A DNA stretch of 37,926 bases from Pseudanabaena mucicola FACHB-723 (GCF_014696385.1 NZ_JACJQB010000034.1:1-37926); one strand, 5' to 3'. Positions 25,056 to 33,752 are shown, counted from the stretch's first letter. The notes: generated by a model not told the origin, from the sequence alone. Numbers and translations are program-made.

Positions 25056-26765
25056 TTATTTGCCAACAATCCAATTGCGGCGAAAGAAACGGGCGAGATC
25101 TGATTCATCTATCGCCAAACAGATGGGGCGACCATGAGGGCAAGTATGGGGATTACGAGTTTGTTGCCATTGCCAGAGCAAATCGCGAATTGTATTTAAA
25201 TCTAATTTTGTACCGTTACGAATCGCAGTCCGACAGGCAGCAGTAGCTCTCGCCATAGTCGGATCATCCTGTTGACTCATCTCTTGCAAAATCACCGCAC
25301 AATCTTCATATCCAATTAAAAGTTCTGGGAGCGATCGCACTGCCCAAAGTCCATGCCCAAAGGCTTCTATATCTAGCCCCAATGCTTGCAAACGCTCTAC
25401 TCCATCCTGAGCAATATTCTTTAATAAAATTGGCTGCTTAATCGCAACAATCTGCCACTGCATTTCAATTTTTTCAAAGAGAACCCGCTCATGGGCAACA
25501 TGCTGTTCGACCAACCACAAACCGCCAGCATGTTCCGCCAAAATATAAGTGTCTAAAACCTGTGCGATCGCCTTTAATGAAGCATTAGTCTGATTAAAAT
25601 TTTCGCGCTTTGCAGGAATTAAATAGGAGGTTTTCCGTTCCGCCGCTCTCAATAAATCATTGGTGACGCTCGTATAAACGCCAGCACTGGGTTCAGGGAT
25701 TTTTAAAGCTGCTGTAATGCTATCTTTGATTATTGTTTGGATTTCCCCAAGATCCTGAATATAGGCTTCAGCCTTGGCAGGGTGACGATTCCAATCAATG
25801 CGATCGCAGCGCAAGTTCAAATTCACAATACATACAGGAAAGCGATTACGCGGTAAAGTTCTCTCTAGACTCGTCAGAATCGTCTGCTCTAATTCAGGGA
25901 AATTAATCATTCTGCCATTGAGAACTATTTTCACCCAATCAGGACGACGACGGGATAGGTGATCGGGCAGCCCCAGAGTGATGGATATCCCCTCACCCCC
26001 AGCCTCTCTCCCTGACTGGGAGAGGGGAGTAATAGTCTTGCCCCCCTTCTCCCCTAATGGGAGAAGGGGTTGGGAGATGAGGGCAAATTCTTTAAACACC
26101 AAATCATAAGGCTGAATTGCACTAACAATCTGCGGCAAAATTTCACTAGCATTTTCCCCAGCCCAAATCGTCATCCATTCCTTCCCATCCAGATGCACCT
26201 GCCAATTAACTTGCGGATTTGCGATCGCAATTTGGTGAATCTGTAACTGCACCTTGCGAACCTGCTGCGAAATGCTCGGCAAGGATTGCAAACGATTGGG
26301 ATAGCGTGCAAATAAATTGCGAACTGAGACAATCGTTCCCACTGCAATCGCCACAACTTTAGGACTGTTAGGTAAATTGCCATGCTGATCATAGTTAGCC
26401 TGATAGCCCACTGGCTCTAACCTTGGGCGGCTACAAATACTCAAATCAGCAAGCTGGGCAAGACTATAGAGCGCTTCCCCCCGAAAGCCTAAACTCTGAA
26501 TCTGCTGTAAATCTGCAGCATCATTAATTTTACTGGTTGTGTGCGGTGTCGCAGACTGCGCCAAATCGTCGATCGCCATGCCGCTGCCATTATCACTCAC
26601 CTGTACAGATAGCGTATCTGTCGAGATTGTTATGACAATTCTATTTGCCTTCGCATCAATGGCATTTTCGGACAGCTCTCGCACCACTGCCGCCAAGGAG
26701 TCAATCACCTCACCTGCGGCGATGAGATGCACAACTTCAATAGGCAATGTGTGGATATTTTGCAT
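25056..26765 (-). CDS. mutL: DNA mismatch repair protein MutL, with an in-frame repeat insertion
   Basis: This 569-residue MutL has the GHKL ATPase motifs LIAAGEV, ELSENAIDA, DNGSGM, TTSKI and GFRGEAL. The C-terminal dimerisation/endonuclease part carries EQHVAHERVLFE (a DQHAxxExxxxE variant with Asp to Glu and Ala to Val), ACRTAIRNG and CPHGRP. It couples mismatch recognition by MutS to strand excision. Between the S5-fold strands, before LGLPDHLSRRRPDWVKI, about 30 extra residues (PLLPLGEKGGKTITPLSQSG...) are encoded by a double-hairpin DNA repeat. ATG at 26765 gives the family N-terminus (MQNIHTLP); the longer frame to 26825 adds an unrelated 20 residues. The pseudo-ATPase gene lies 35 bp upstream. 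Confidence 0.92.
   Translation of the reverse strand: MQNIHTLPIEVVHLIAAGEVIDSLAAVVRELSENAIDAKANRIVITISTDTLSVQVSDNGSGMAIDDLAQSATPHTTSKINDAADLQQIQSLGFRGEALYSLAQLADLSICSRPRLEPVGYQANYDQHGNLPNSPKVVAIAVGTIVSVRNLFARYPNRLQSLPSISQQVRKVQLQIHQIAIANPQVNWQVHLDGKEWMTIWAGENASEILPQIVSAIQPYDLVFKEFALISQPLLPLGEKGGKTITPLSQSGREAGGEGISITLGLPDHLSRRRPDWVKIVLNGRMINFPELEQTILTSLERTLPRNRFPVCIVNLNLRCDRIDWNRHPAKAEAYIQDLGEIQTIIKDSITAALKIPEPSAGVYTSVTNDLLRAAERKTSYLIPAKRENFNQTNASLKAIAQVLDTYILAEHAGGLWLVEQHVAHERVLFEKIEMQWQIVAIKQPILLKNIAQDGVERLQALGLDIEAFGHGLWAVRSLPELLIGYEDCAVILQEMSQQDDPTMARATAACRTAIRNGTKLDLNTIRDLLWQWQQTRNPHTCPHGRPICLAIDESDLARFFRRNWIVGK
25989..26083. repeat. Double-hairpin interspersed repeat inside mutL
   Basis: This 95-bp, C/G-skewed segment has outer imperfect inverted repeats (CCCCTCACCCCC on the left; GGTTGGGAGATGAGGG on the right) and two inner hairpins: CTCTCCC-TGACT-GGGAGAG and CTTCTCCC-CTAAT-GGGAGAAG. 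Its composition contrasts with the AT-leaning gene. Elements of this 'CCCTCACCCC...GGGAGAGGGG' type are known as intergenic repeats in cyanobacterial genomes; here it is open in the mutL frame. Confidence 0.85.
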
Positions 26766-26800
26766 AGTACGATCGCGATTGAATCGAGCTTTAATCCAGC

Positions 26801-27895
26801 TTAGCCCAAGCGCTGCTTTAACCAAAATTGCAATGTCGGTAAGGCAATCCGATAGCCATACTTTGCGCCATAGACCAACCCTTTCTGCTCTAAACTATCC
26901 AGTGCTCCCTGCAAACTCCCTCCCTTAGAAAGCTGATGCTTCTGGATATATTCCCGACTATGGGGGCTAACAGTCGGATCGATCGCTAAACTTTCCAAGA
27001 CCCTCACCTGTGTTGGGGGCAATAGCATAATCAAAGATTCAAAAGTCGGAGCAAGATCTTCAATCAGAGCTAACATGCTTTGATGCACATGCTGTGCCTG
27101 AATTATAAATTCACAATCTTCTTTGTTTTTACAGGTTAAATAATCCAGCCAAATTCGTCGAATTAAGGCGATCGCATCGCTCAAATTTCCTTGAATATAT
27201 TCCGTAAATAGCTTTAAAGCCATGGTGGGCACATCAAATCTTAAACCTTTTGCTTGCATCATCGGTTCCATCCACTCGCATAGCTCATCGTTACCGAGGG
27301 GAGGCAACTCCACCACATGTAAACTCAGTTTATGCATCCAAGGCTCAGGCACAGTGGCGATCAAGATATAACTAACCCGACTTTGCATCCTAATTTCTCG
27401 CCGCAAATATTCTTCCCATTCCCCCTTACGATCCCATGAGCGAATATGCGTGAAATTATGTAGAACGATGGCAACTCGACAGTCTAGCCATTCGGCAAGC
27501 TGTTGCGGCAACCCCAATAGCTTCCCAAATAAATTCCAAATTCCTGCGGAAGATAACTTCCAAGTCATCCGAGGTTTAGACTTGAGATCAAAAGTAATCG
27601 GCTGATCGATGAGTAAATCCTGCAGTTTTAATAACTCTTCCTCCCGATCAAAAGTATTGAGCAGACTTTCTGCAAGCAACTGTAAAAAACGATTCCCATC
27701 GGTTGCCCTTAGACAATCGAGAGTAATCACCTTTGCCCCCGCCTTTTGAGCCGCCCATTTCACTAAAGTTCTCCTTCCACTTCTCGCCACCCCTGCGATT
27801 AGTAAATCGCCATCTGCCGACAAAATTTGACTAATTTGCGTTAATTCTGTTTGTCTGCCCACTAATCGTTGGGGCAAAAAGGGATTGTTGCTCAT
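26801..27895 (-). CDS. AAA-like ATPase-family protein with degenerate Walker motifs
   Basis: This roughly 364-residue protein resembles the STAND/archaeal-type ATPase_2 group. It has an N-terminal [11 protein letters not shown], a P-loop position reading [11 protein letters not shown] (about 34-44), a hydrophobic Walker B strand RVAIVLHNF, a sensor-like YILIATVPE, helices, and a C-terminal winged-helix segment (about 295-364, [11 protein letters not shown] ... [34 protein letters not shown]). The invariant Walker A Lys is Arg and the next Thr/Ser is Arg; the Walker B Asp-Glu pair reads His-Asn. It is therefore probably unable to hydrolyse ATP. ATG at 27895 gives the natural start. mutL follows after 35 bp. 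Function is unknown. Confidence 0.72.
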   Translation of the reverse strand: MSNNPFLPQRLVGRQTELTQISQILSADGDLLIAGVARSGRRTLVKWAAQKAGAKVITLDCLRATDGNRFLQLLAESLLNTFDREEELLKLQDLLIDQPITFDLKSKPRMTWKLSSAGIWNLFGKLLGLPQQLAEWLDCRVAIVLHNFTHIRSWDRKGEWEEYLRREIRMQSRVSYILIATVPEPWMHKLSLHVVELPPLGNDELCEWMEPMMQAKGLRFDVPTMALKLFTEYIQGNLSDAIALIRRIWLDYLTCKNKEDCEFIIQAQHVHQSMLALIEDLAPTFESLIMLLPPTQVRVLESLAIDPTVSPHSREYIQKHQLSKGGSLQGALDSLEQKGLVYGAKYGYRIALPTLQFWLKQRLG

Positions 27896-28000
27896 GGCGA
27901 AATTGTATCGCAAATCGCGATGGTGAGACTTCAAGATTCTTTAAAGAAGCTAGCACTATTTTTTAGTATTATAGTTTTAACCGTTTACCTGCAAAAATTC

Positions 28001-30805
28001 ATGGCAATTGAGACAAAAGATGTTACTCCTGCCTCATCGATCGCCCGTTGGCATACCTTTAGTGCTGAGGAGGTGCTGGACTTACTAGAAAGTGATCCCA
28101 ATCAAGGCATTACGAACCAAGAAGTATCAGCAAGATTTGAACGCTATGGCGCTAATGAGCTAATCGAAAAAGCAGGCAGATCTTCACTGCGAATCTTTAT
28201 CGACCAGTTTACTAACATCATGCTAGTCATGTTGATGGCAGTAGCAGTTGTCTCAGCAATTCTCGCGCTCACCAAACCAATCCCCGAATTTCCTAAAGAT
28301 GCTGTCGCAATTTTTTCGATTGTGTTGCTCAATGGCATTTTGGGTTACATGCAGGAAACCAATGCGGAAAAAGCTCTTGCAGCCCTCAAGCGCATGTCTT
28401 CGCCAAAAGTACGGGTAATTCGTAATGGCAACATTAGCGAAATTAATGGCAAAGAGCTTGTACCGGGAGACATCATGTTGCTAGAGGCAGGGGTGCAGGT
28501 TGCCGCCGATGGCAGATTGCTCGAAGAACAGAACTTGCAAGTGCGGGAATCGGCATTAACAGGGGAAGCCGAGGCTGTCAGTAAGGATGCCAAGTTGCTC
28601 TTAGAAGAAGATGCCAGTCTTGGCGATCGCCTTAATTGCGTATATCAGGGTACGGAAGTGGTGCAGGGACGTGCCAAGGTGGTAGTCACTAAAACAGGGA
28701 TGCTGACCGAATTAGGAAAAATCGCCACCCTCTTGCAAGATGTCGAAAATGAAGATACGCCCCTACAACAAAGAATGACGCAGCTAGGGAATGTGTTGGT
28801 AAGCGGTTCTTTAGTCTTGGTAGCTCTAGTCGTGATTGTTGGCGTAATCAGCAAAGGCACAGGTGCTTTTGGTGAGCTGCTTGAGACTTCCCTGAGTATG
28901 GCAGTGGCGGTAGTACCTGAGGGCTTACCTGCGGTGGTTACCGTTACCCTTGCACTCGGAACGCAAAGGATGGTCAAACGCAATGCCCTGATTCGTCGTT
29001 TACCCGCTGTCGAGACCCTTGGTTCTGTAACCACAATCTGCTCTGACAAAACAGGCACGCTTACCCAAAATAAAATGGTAGTGCAGGGTATTCGGACTGG
29101 ATTGCACTCCCTGCAAGTGACAGGTCATGGCTATGCGCCGACTGGTGAATTTAGTATTTTGGGAAGCTCAAATACTGATCCTGCATTTGCCGTTAACAAC
29201 ATTCCTGAAGTTCAACAATTGTTAATGGCTTGCGTATTTTGCAACGACGCGATCTTGCAGCAAAAAAATGGTGAATGGATCATCATCGGCGACCCCACAG
29301 AAGGGGCATTGCTAGTTCTCGCCGCCAAAGGTGGTTGTGAAGCCTCAGAATGGCAGCATCGGATGCCACGTATCTTTGAGGTTCCTTTCTCCTCAGAACG
29401 CAAACGCATGAGCGTCTTGGTTCAAGGTGAATATGGCGGACATGTGTTGTTCTGTAAAGGTTCACCCGAACTAACCCTAGAATGCTGTACTCACATTCAA
29501 ATTGGAGACCAAATCCATGAGCTATCTGGTGAACAGCGTCAACATGTACTCGCGCAAAACAATGAGCTTGCCAGTAGAGGTTTGCGGGTGTTGGGATTTG
29601 CTTATCGCAATCTCAATGAACTTCCTGAGGATGGAATTACGATCAATGACGAAAGTAATCTTACTTGGGTGGGGCTAGTTGGCATGTTTGACGCGCCACG
29701 TCCCGAAGTCCGCGAAGCTGTGAAGAGGTGCCGTGAAGCTGGCATCCGTCCTGTGATGATTACAGGTGATCATCAGCTTACGGCTAAAGCGATCGCTGTA
29801 GATTTAGGTATTGCCAGAGAAGGCGATCATGTTCTCACAGGACGTGAACTAGAGAAAATGAGTGCGGCTGACCTAGACCATGAAGTTAATCAGGTAAACG
29901 TCTATGCTCGCGTCTCTCCTGAACATAAACTGCGAATCGTCCAATCTTTGCAAAGGCAGCATCAATTTGTGGCAATGACAGGCGATGGCGTGAATGATGC
30001 CCCTGCGCTCAAGCAAGCGGATATCGGGATTGCGATGGGCATCACTGGTACTGATGTCTCTAAAGAAGCCAGTGACATGATTCTGCTGGATGATAACTTC
30101 GCGACCATTGTCGCGGCAACTGAGGAAGGTCGGGTGGTATACACCAATATCCGCCGCTTCATCAAGTATATTCTCGGTAGTAATATCGGCGAAGTAATAA
30201 CTATCGCGGCTGCCCCCTTAATGGGACTGACCGTACCTCTACTGCCGCTGCAAATTTTGTGGATGAATTTGGTCACCGATGGTTTGCCAGCGCTCGCACT
30301 GGCAGTCGAACCAGCCGAACCTAATGTCATGCAAACTCCACCTGTTGATCCCCGCGAAAATATTTTTGCTAGAGGGATGGGCATGTACATGGTCAGAATC
30401 GGGATCATGTTGGCCATCATCACGATCGCAATGATGGTTTGGGCGGAGGGTTACACAACAACCCATACCTTTGGTGGTACGTATGCTCCTGAACGCTGGA
30501 CAACGATGGTGTTTACAACTCTCTGTATCGCCCAAATGGGTCATGCGATCGCAATTCGTTCTAACACGCAGCTAACCATCGAATTAAACCCAATGACTAA
30601 CCTCTATGTTTGGGGATCGGTGATTATGACTACGGTTTTGCAAATGGTGCTGATTTATGTCGAACCCTTCCGTGTTTTCTTCGGCACACATTTGCTCACT
30701 GCCACCGAATTAGCAGTTTGTTTTGGATTCAGCACATTGATGTTTGTTTGGATAGAATTGGAGAAATTGGTAATTCGTTGGTGGATGTGGCAACGTCAAT
30801 CCTAG
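28001..30805 (+). CDS. Type II Ca2+-transporting P-type ATPase
   Basis: The roughly 934-residue pump has cation ATPase N-domain [10 protein letters not shown], actuator TGEAEAVSK, phosphorylation motif SDKTGTLT (Asp about 349), KGSPE, MITGDH and [21 protein letters not shown], with ten predicted helices. Metal-site segments match SERCA: VPEGLPA in M4, SNIGEVITI in M5 and [14 protein letters not shown] in M6. A Ca2+ pump (PacL/Pma1-like) exporting Ca2+ from the cytoplasm is the best call; a related cation is possible. ATG at 28001 is preferred because the frame upstream (to 27869) shows unrelated residues and runs into the divergent gene. No obvious ribosome site precedes it. Confidence 0.92.
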   Translation: MAIETKDVTPASSIARWHTFSAEEVLDLLESDPNQGITNQEVSARFERYGANELIEKAGRSSLRIFIDQFTNIMLVMLMAVAVVSAILALTKPIPEFPKDAVAIFSIVLLNGILGYMQETNAEKALAALKRMSSPKVRVIRNGNISEINGKELVPGDIMLLEAGVQVAADGRLLEEQNLQVRESALTGEAEAVSKDAKLLLEEDASLGDRLNCVYQGTEVVQGRAKVVVTKTGMLTELGKIATLLQDVENEDTPLQQRMTQLGNVLVSGSLVLVALVVIVGVISKGTGAFGELLETSLSMAVAVVPEGLPAVVTVTLALGTQRMVKRNALIRRLPAVETLGSVTTICSDKTGTLTQNKMVVQGIRTGLHSLQVTGHGYAPTGEFSILGSSNTDPAFAVNNIPEVQQLLMACVFCNDAILQQKNGEWIIIGDPTEGALLVLAAKGGCEASEWQHRMPRIFEVPFSSERKRMSVLVQGEYGGHVLFCKGSPELTLECCTHIQIGDQIHELSGEQRQHVLAQNNELASRGLRVLGFAYRNLNELPEDGITINDESNLTWVGLVGMFDAPRPEVREAVKRCREAGIRPVMITGDHQLTAKAIAVDLGIAREGDHVLTGRELEKMSAADLDHEVNQVNVYARVSPEHKLRIVQSLQRQHQFVAMTGDGVNDAPALKQADIGIAMGITGTDVSKEASDMILLDDNFATIVAATEEGRVVYTNIRRFIKYILGSNIGEVITIAAAPLMGLTVPLLPLQILWMNLVTDGLPALALAVEPAEPNVMQTPPVDPRENIFARGMGMYMVRIGIMLAIITIAMMVWAEGYTTTHTFGGTYAPERWTTMVFTTLCIAQMGHAIAIRSNTQLTIELNPMTNLYVWGSVIMTTVLQMVLIYVEPFRVFFGTHLLTATELAVCFGFSTLMFVWIELEKLVIRWWMWQRQS

Positions 30806-30832
30806 TACCAAACTGAATGACAATCCTAAAAA

Positions 30833-30846
30833 GTATGCTAGGCTAC
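30833..30846 (+). promoter_or_regulatory. NtcA-binding site of glnB
   Basis: GTA-N8-TAC (GTATGCTAGGCTAC) is a perfect match to the NtcA core. A TATTAA -10-like box starts 23 bp after the TAC (30870), the usual spacing of an NtcA-activated promoter. It lies 57 bp upstream of the glnB start, predicting nitrogen-limitation control. Confidence 0.78.
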
Positions 30847-30875
30847 AAATTTGGGTAGCGAATCAAGTGTATTAA

Positions 30876-31241
<366 letters not shown>

Positions 31242-31258
31242 ATCCTCTGTAATCACTA

Positions 31259-31313
31259 CACAGCCATATTAAAAGAGTCAGCACTATGTGCTGACTCTTT
31301 TAATATGGCTGTG
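31259..31313 (+). terminator. 26-bp perfect hairpin terminator of glnB
   Basis: The stem CACAGCCATATTAAAAGAGT... pairs perfectly over 26 bp with a 3-nt TAT loop, starting 18 bp after the glnB stop. It has an inner T run (CTCTTTTAA). The exceptional length resembles the palindromic elements elsewhere in the window. Confidence 0.85.
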
Positions 31314-31344
31314 CTGCCTTGCAGCATTTTCATTGTCGTAATAC

Positions 31345-31370
31345 GAGTGGCGGCCTTTGCGCCGTCACTC
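31345..31370. repeat. Palindromic repeat, family 1-like, copy E
   Basis: GAGTGGCGGC / GCCGTCACTC pairs with one mismatch around a short TTTGC loop. The same GAGTGGCGG...CCGTCACTC sequence occurs at 34886-34918. It lies downstream of the small gene at 31383-31577 on the minus strand. Confidence 0.75.
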
Positions 31371-31382
31371 ATATTCTGTAGT

Positions 31383-31577
31383 TTAAGATGCCGACAAAAT
31401 AGCCTCTACAACTTGGGCAATCATTGCCCCTAAGAGTGCGACGGTTACATACTTGCCCATCATCGGATTTTTACCCAGTGAATCATCTTTTTTACAACCT
31501 GTGAGAAACAAAGACCAAGCTTGAGTGGAATTAATAATCTGAAATTGATTAAAACTTGGCGTAAAAATTAAACGCAT
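31383..31577 (-). CDS. Small single-pass membrane protein, unknown
   Basis: I do not recognise this 64-residue protein. The N-terminal half is polar (RLIFTPSFNQFQIINSTQ) with a short aromatic segment (AWSLFLTGC), then KKDDSLGKNPMMGKY, then one strong hydrophobic helix (VTVALLGAMIAQVVEAILSA) at the C-terminus. That suggests a tail-anchored membrane protein. The C-terminal helix lacks the ExxNGR signature of high-light-inducible (HLIP) proteins. It has its own flanks, with hairpin E downstream and an intergenic region upstream. Coding status rests on codon pattern and the clean membrane helix. Confidence 0.5.
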   Translation of the reverse strand: MRLIFTPSFNQFQIINSTQAWSLFLTGCKKDDSLGKNPMMGKYVTVALLGAMIAQVVEAILSAS

Positions 31578-31689
31578 ACATTCTCCCTAATCTGGTCTCA
31601 AAATTAGGATGAACATTGCTCGTTTTTTATTACTTTTACTCATCCTTGCTGTTGAACATAACACAAAAGTTAACAATTACTGGCGATAG

Positions 31690-32442
31690 CTACAAACCTG
31701 CATACCATTCATAGCCAAGATCTTCCCAATAGCCGCGTTTCTGCCCCAACACACTCGTGAGCTGGATGCGCGTCACCCACTTACTTAATTTGTAGCCAAG
31801 TTTGATCGGTGATGCTAATCGCAAAGGAGCACCATATTCTGGGGTTAAAGCTTCACCATTTTTTTGATATGCCATCAAAGTTTGTGGGTGCATCACAGAA
31901 TCAAGATCCCAACTTTCGTAATAGCCATCTGCTGAATAAAAGTAGACATATTTAACTTGCTCTAATGGCTCGGCAATCGCCAGCAAATCCCGCAGTCGCA
32001 CTCCACCCCACTGCACAATCGCTGCCCATCCCTCCACACAAACATGACGAATCACCATCTCTGTAAAGGGTAATTTTTGTAAATCTTTCATGCTCAGACT
32101 GAGAGGATTATTTACTTCCCCATCGATGGTGAGATGATAGTTTTCATTTGCGATCGCAGGCGTACCTCGGAAACTATTCACAATCAACTTATCTGGCTCA
32201 ATCGCACTAGTCGGAAATTCTGGTACTGGTTGCTGAGGCTTAAAGATCAATGACTCGACCCGTTGGTTGAGTGGCTCCGACAAACCACCGACGACACTCT
32301 CTGCGAGACTCCCAAACCCAATCGTCAGTAGCCCCGCACCTGCCAAATTGAGAAAGCGCCGCCGTGGTAGTTGTTCAGTCTCATCAAGTTCAACCGTTGA
32401 TTCAAGATTTGATTGATGCTGTGGGTCAGGTTCTTGTGACAT
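31690..32442 (-). CDS. Tat-exported molybdopterin-dependent oxidoreductase (SUOX/YedY-like)
   Basis: This 250-residue protein has a twin-arginine signal (RRRFLNLAG, about 27-35, then a hydrophobic stretch) and the sulfite-oxidase-type molybdopterin domain: LTIDGEVNNPLSLSMKDLQKLP, the Mo-ligating Cys135 in RHVCVEGWA, WGGVRLRDLL, YVYFYSADGYYESWDL and EYGAPLRLASPIKLGYKLSKWV. It is compact and lacks the C-terminal dimerisation domain of plant sulfite oxidase, like MsrP/YedY. The partner membrane cytochrome b gene lies 33 bp upstream in the same direction. The pair probably transfers electrons from the membrane to a periplasmic or lumenal substrate; the substrate is unknown. Confidence 0.9.
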   Translation of the reverse strand: MSQEPDPQHQSNLESTVELDETEQLPRRRFLNLAGAGLLTIGFGSLAESVVGGLSEPLNQRVESLIFKPQQPVPEFPTSAIEPDKLIVNSFRGTPAIANENYHLTIDGEVNNPLSLSMKDLQKLPFTEMVIRHVCVEGWAAIVQWGGVRLRDLLAIAEPLEQVKYVYFYSADGYYESWDLDSVMHPQTLMAYQKNGEALTPEYGAPLRLASPIKLGYKLSKWVTRIQLTSVLGQKRGYWEDLGYEWYAGL

Positions 32443-32475
32443 GAATTAAATTTATAGAGGTGTCCAGAGGTGAAA

Positions 32476-33051
32476 TTATTGCCAAAACATTGAATCTAGC
32501 AAGCGATCATCGCCCACTTTGCGCCCCAACTGCGAATGAATCGCCGCTAAGACTAATGTGATTGGCACTGCCATAAAGTGCGTAATTCGTAGTGCATCCC
32601 AACCACCAAAGCTATCAACAATCCAATAAAACTGAGCAGGCTTATACATGCCTAGCCCCGAATAAATCGACAACAGCAAAATCGGAATTAGCAATGTATA
32701 AACGAGGCGATGCCAAGCATAGTTTTTGCGTTTTTGATTGTGGCTAGTCGCCAAGGCTTTGATATCTTTGCCACTAACATATCGATGTTGCCATCGTCGC
32801 GTCAGCAACACATACACACCATACCAACCTAAATTCAGCGTAAAAATCCACATTGAGGCAAAGTGCCAATGCCTTCCCCCTGCCAACCAGCCCCCTAGTC
32901 CCAAAATTGCGGGAATATGAATACCTGCACGCCCCCCAAACACAGGATTGGCATTGTAAATCTGTAAACCACTGGTAATCATCAAAAATAGGCTGACTAA
33001 GCTAACCCAGTGAAAAATTTTGGCGGTTCGGGTTTGAGTGGGCAATCGCAT
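32476..33051 (-). CDS. Cytochrome b561-like membrane haem protein, partner of the Mo enzyme
   Basis: This 191-residue protein has four membrane helices and His residues placed as haem ligands: H14 (FHWVS), H61/H63 (RHWHFASMW), H113 (AWHRL), H158 (ITHFM) and H172 (AIHSQ). It fits the cytochrome b/b6 domain family used as membrane electron donor for periplasmic molybdoenzymes. The gene precedes the Tat-exported Mo oxidoreductase by 33 bp, so the two form a unit analogous to MsrPQ/YedYZ, although the cytochrome is of the b561 type rather than ferric-reductase-like MsrQ. ATG at 33051. Confidence 0.88.
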   Translation of the reverse strand: MRLPTQTRTAKIFHWVSLVSLFLMITSGLQIYNANPVFGGRAGIHIPAILGLGGWLAGGRHWHFASMWIFTLNLGWYGVYVLLTRRWQHRYVSGKDIKALATSHNQKRKNYAWHRLVYTLLIPILLLSIYSGLGMYKPAQFYWIVDSFGGWDALRITHFMAVPITLVLAAIHSQLGRKVGDDRLLDSMFWQ

Positions 33052-33110
33052 AGCTTTTATTTGGCAATATTTGCCTCGATTCTAGCCGAATAAATTAAAT
33101 AAAAAAGCAT

Positions 33111-33145
33111 AAAAAAGAGGCGATGCAATGCATCGCCTCTTTTTT
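33111..33145 (-). terminator. Terminator of the Ala/Thr-rich lipoprotein gene
   Basis: A 16-bp perfect stem (AAAAAAGAGGCGATGC / GCATCGCCTCTTTTTT) with a 3-nt loop lies 19 bp after the stop codon at 33165, with A and T runs on both sides. Confidence 0.92.
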
Positions 33146-33164
33146 GAAAGTTTAATTCAAAAGA

Positions 33165-33557
33165 CTACTGAGCCTTTTTGGTAGCATCAGCAGGGGTAGC
33201 CGCAGGAGTTGCAGCAGCATCAGGAGTTGCAGCAGGAGTTGCGGTTGTGTCAGCAGGCTTGGTGGCATCAGCAGGCTTAGCATCGGTTGCAGCCTTGTCC
33301 TTAGCAGCATCAGGAGTTGCAGCAGGGGTTGCGGTTGTGTCAGCAGGCTTGGTGGCATCAGCAGGCTTAGCATCGGTTGCAGCCTTGTCCTTAGCAGCAT
33401 CAGGAGTTGCAGCAGGGGTTACAGCAGGCGCAGAAGTTGCGGCAGGAGTAGAAGTTGCGGCGGGAGTAGATTTAGGAGTAGTTGTTTCAGTAGCGCAGGA
33501 AACTAGTCCAGCAGATAAACTAAGGCCGGCAACGATCAAAAGAGCTTTCAAGTTCAT
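33165..33557 (-). CDS. Repetitive Ala/Thr/Pro/Lys/Asp-rich lipoprotein
   Basis: The 130-residue protein has a lipoprotein signal with lipobox LVSC (Cys21), after which nearly all residues are Ala, Thr, Pro, Asp, Lys or Ser. It has no fold that I recognise and is expected to be disordered, perhaps a spacer or envelope-associated polymer. Two near-identical 30-residue units (AATPDAAKDKAATDAKPADA and following KPADTTAT) are encoded by a 90-bp tandem repeat. A strong terminator follows. The long opposite-strand frame over the same DNA is explained by the repetitive codons, not by a second gene. The divergent neighbour is glyK. Confidence 0.8.
   Translation of the reverse strand: MNLKALLIVAGLSLSAGLVSCATETTTPKSTPAATSTPAATSAPAVTPAATPDAAKDKAATDAKPADATKPADTTATPAATPDAAKDKAATDAKPADATKPADTTATPAATPDAAATPAATPADATKKAQ
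33217..33418. repeat. 90-bp direct tandem repeat within the lipoprotein gene
   Basis: Matching units begin at 33217 and 33307, and a partial third begins at 33397. The units differ at very few positions (for example GCAGGAGTT versus GCAGGGGTT), indicating recent duplication. Copy number is likely variable between strains. Confidence 0.88.
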
Positions 33558-33752
33558 ATGTAGCTTTGTCTGTTTGGTAATGGATTTGACTAGTTTGATT
33601 GTCAGCAGTTATACGCAGTTTTTGTGGAGGAGCTTGCGTATAATTACTCACGTCGTTAATTCTAGGTTAAGTAATGATTAATTAATAGCTAAATTTTTGT
33701 AAATTTGTAATCTGTATATCTAAATTATGGCTCAAATCATGTATAACCCTGA

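Noticed and set aside
25989-26083. Intron, frameshift or pseudogene mark in mutL
   Set aside because: The frame stays open across the element and the conserved C-terminal motifs follow in frame, so it is an insertion in a working gene rather than a break.
26766-26825. Longer MutL start adding 20 residues
   Set aside because: The extra residues ([20 protein letters not shown]) have no counterpart in MutL, while MQNIHTLP at 26765 is the normal family N-terminus.
27869-28000. N-terminal extension of the Ca2+-ATPase with a hydrophobic stretch ([14 protein letters not shown])
   Set aside because: The upstream part overlaps the divergent gene's start region, no ribosome site is visible, and related pumps begin shortly before the [10 protein letters not shown] motif. 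I cannot fully exclude an ATG at 27920.
31383-31577. High-light-inducible (HLIP/Scp) protein
   Set aside because: The helix lacks the ExxNGRxAM chlorophyll-binding signature, so I left it as unknown.
33217-33418. CRISPR-like direct repeats
   Set aside because: The repeats are 90 bp, adjacent without unique spacers, and lie in frame in a coding gene, so this is a tandem duplication.
33178-33681. A 167-residue plus-strand frame rich in Ala, Gly and Val opposite the lipoprotein gene
   Set aside because: It is the antisense reading of the Ala/Thr/Pro-rich repetitive gene, which avoids stops by composition. The minus-strand gene has a lipobox, start and terminator; this frame has no ribosome site or recognisable domain.
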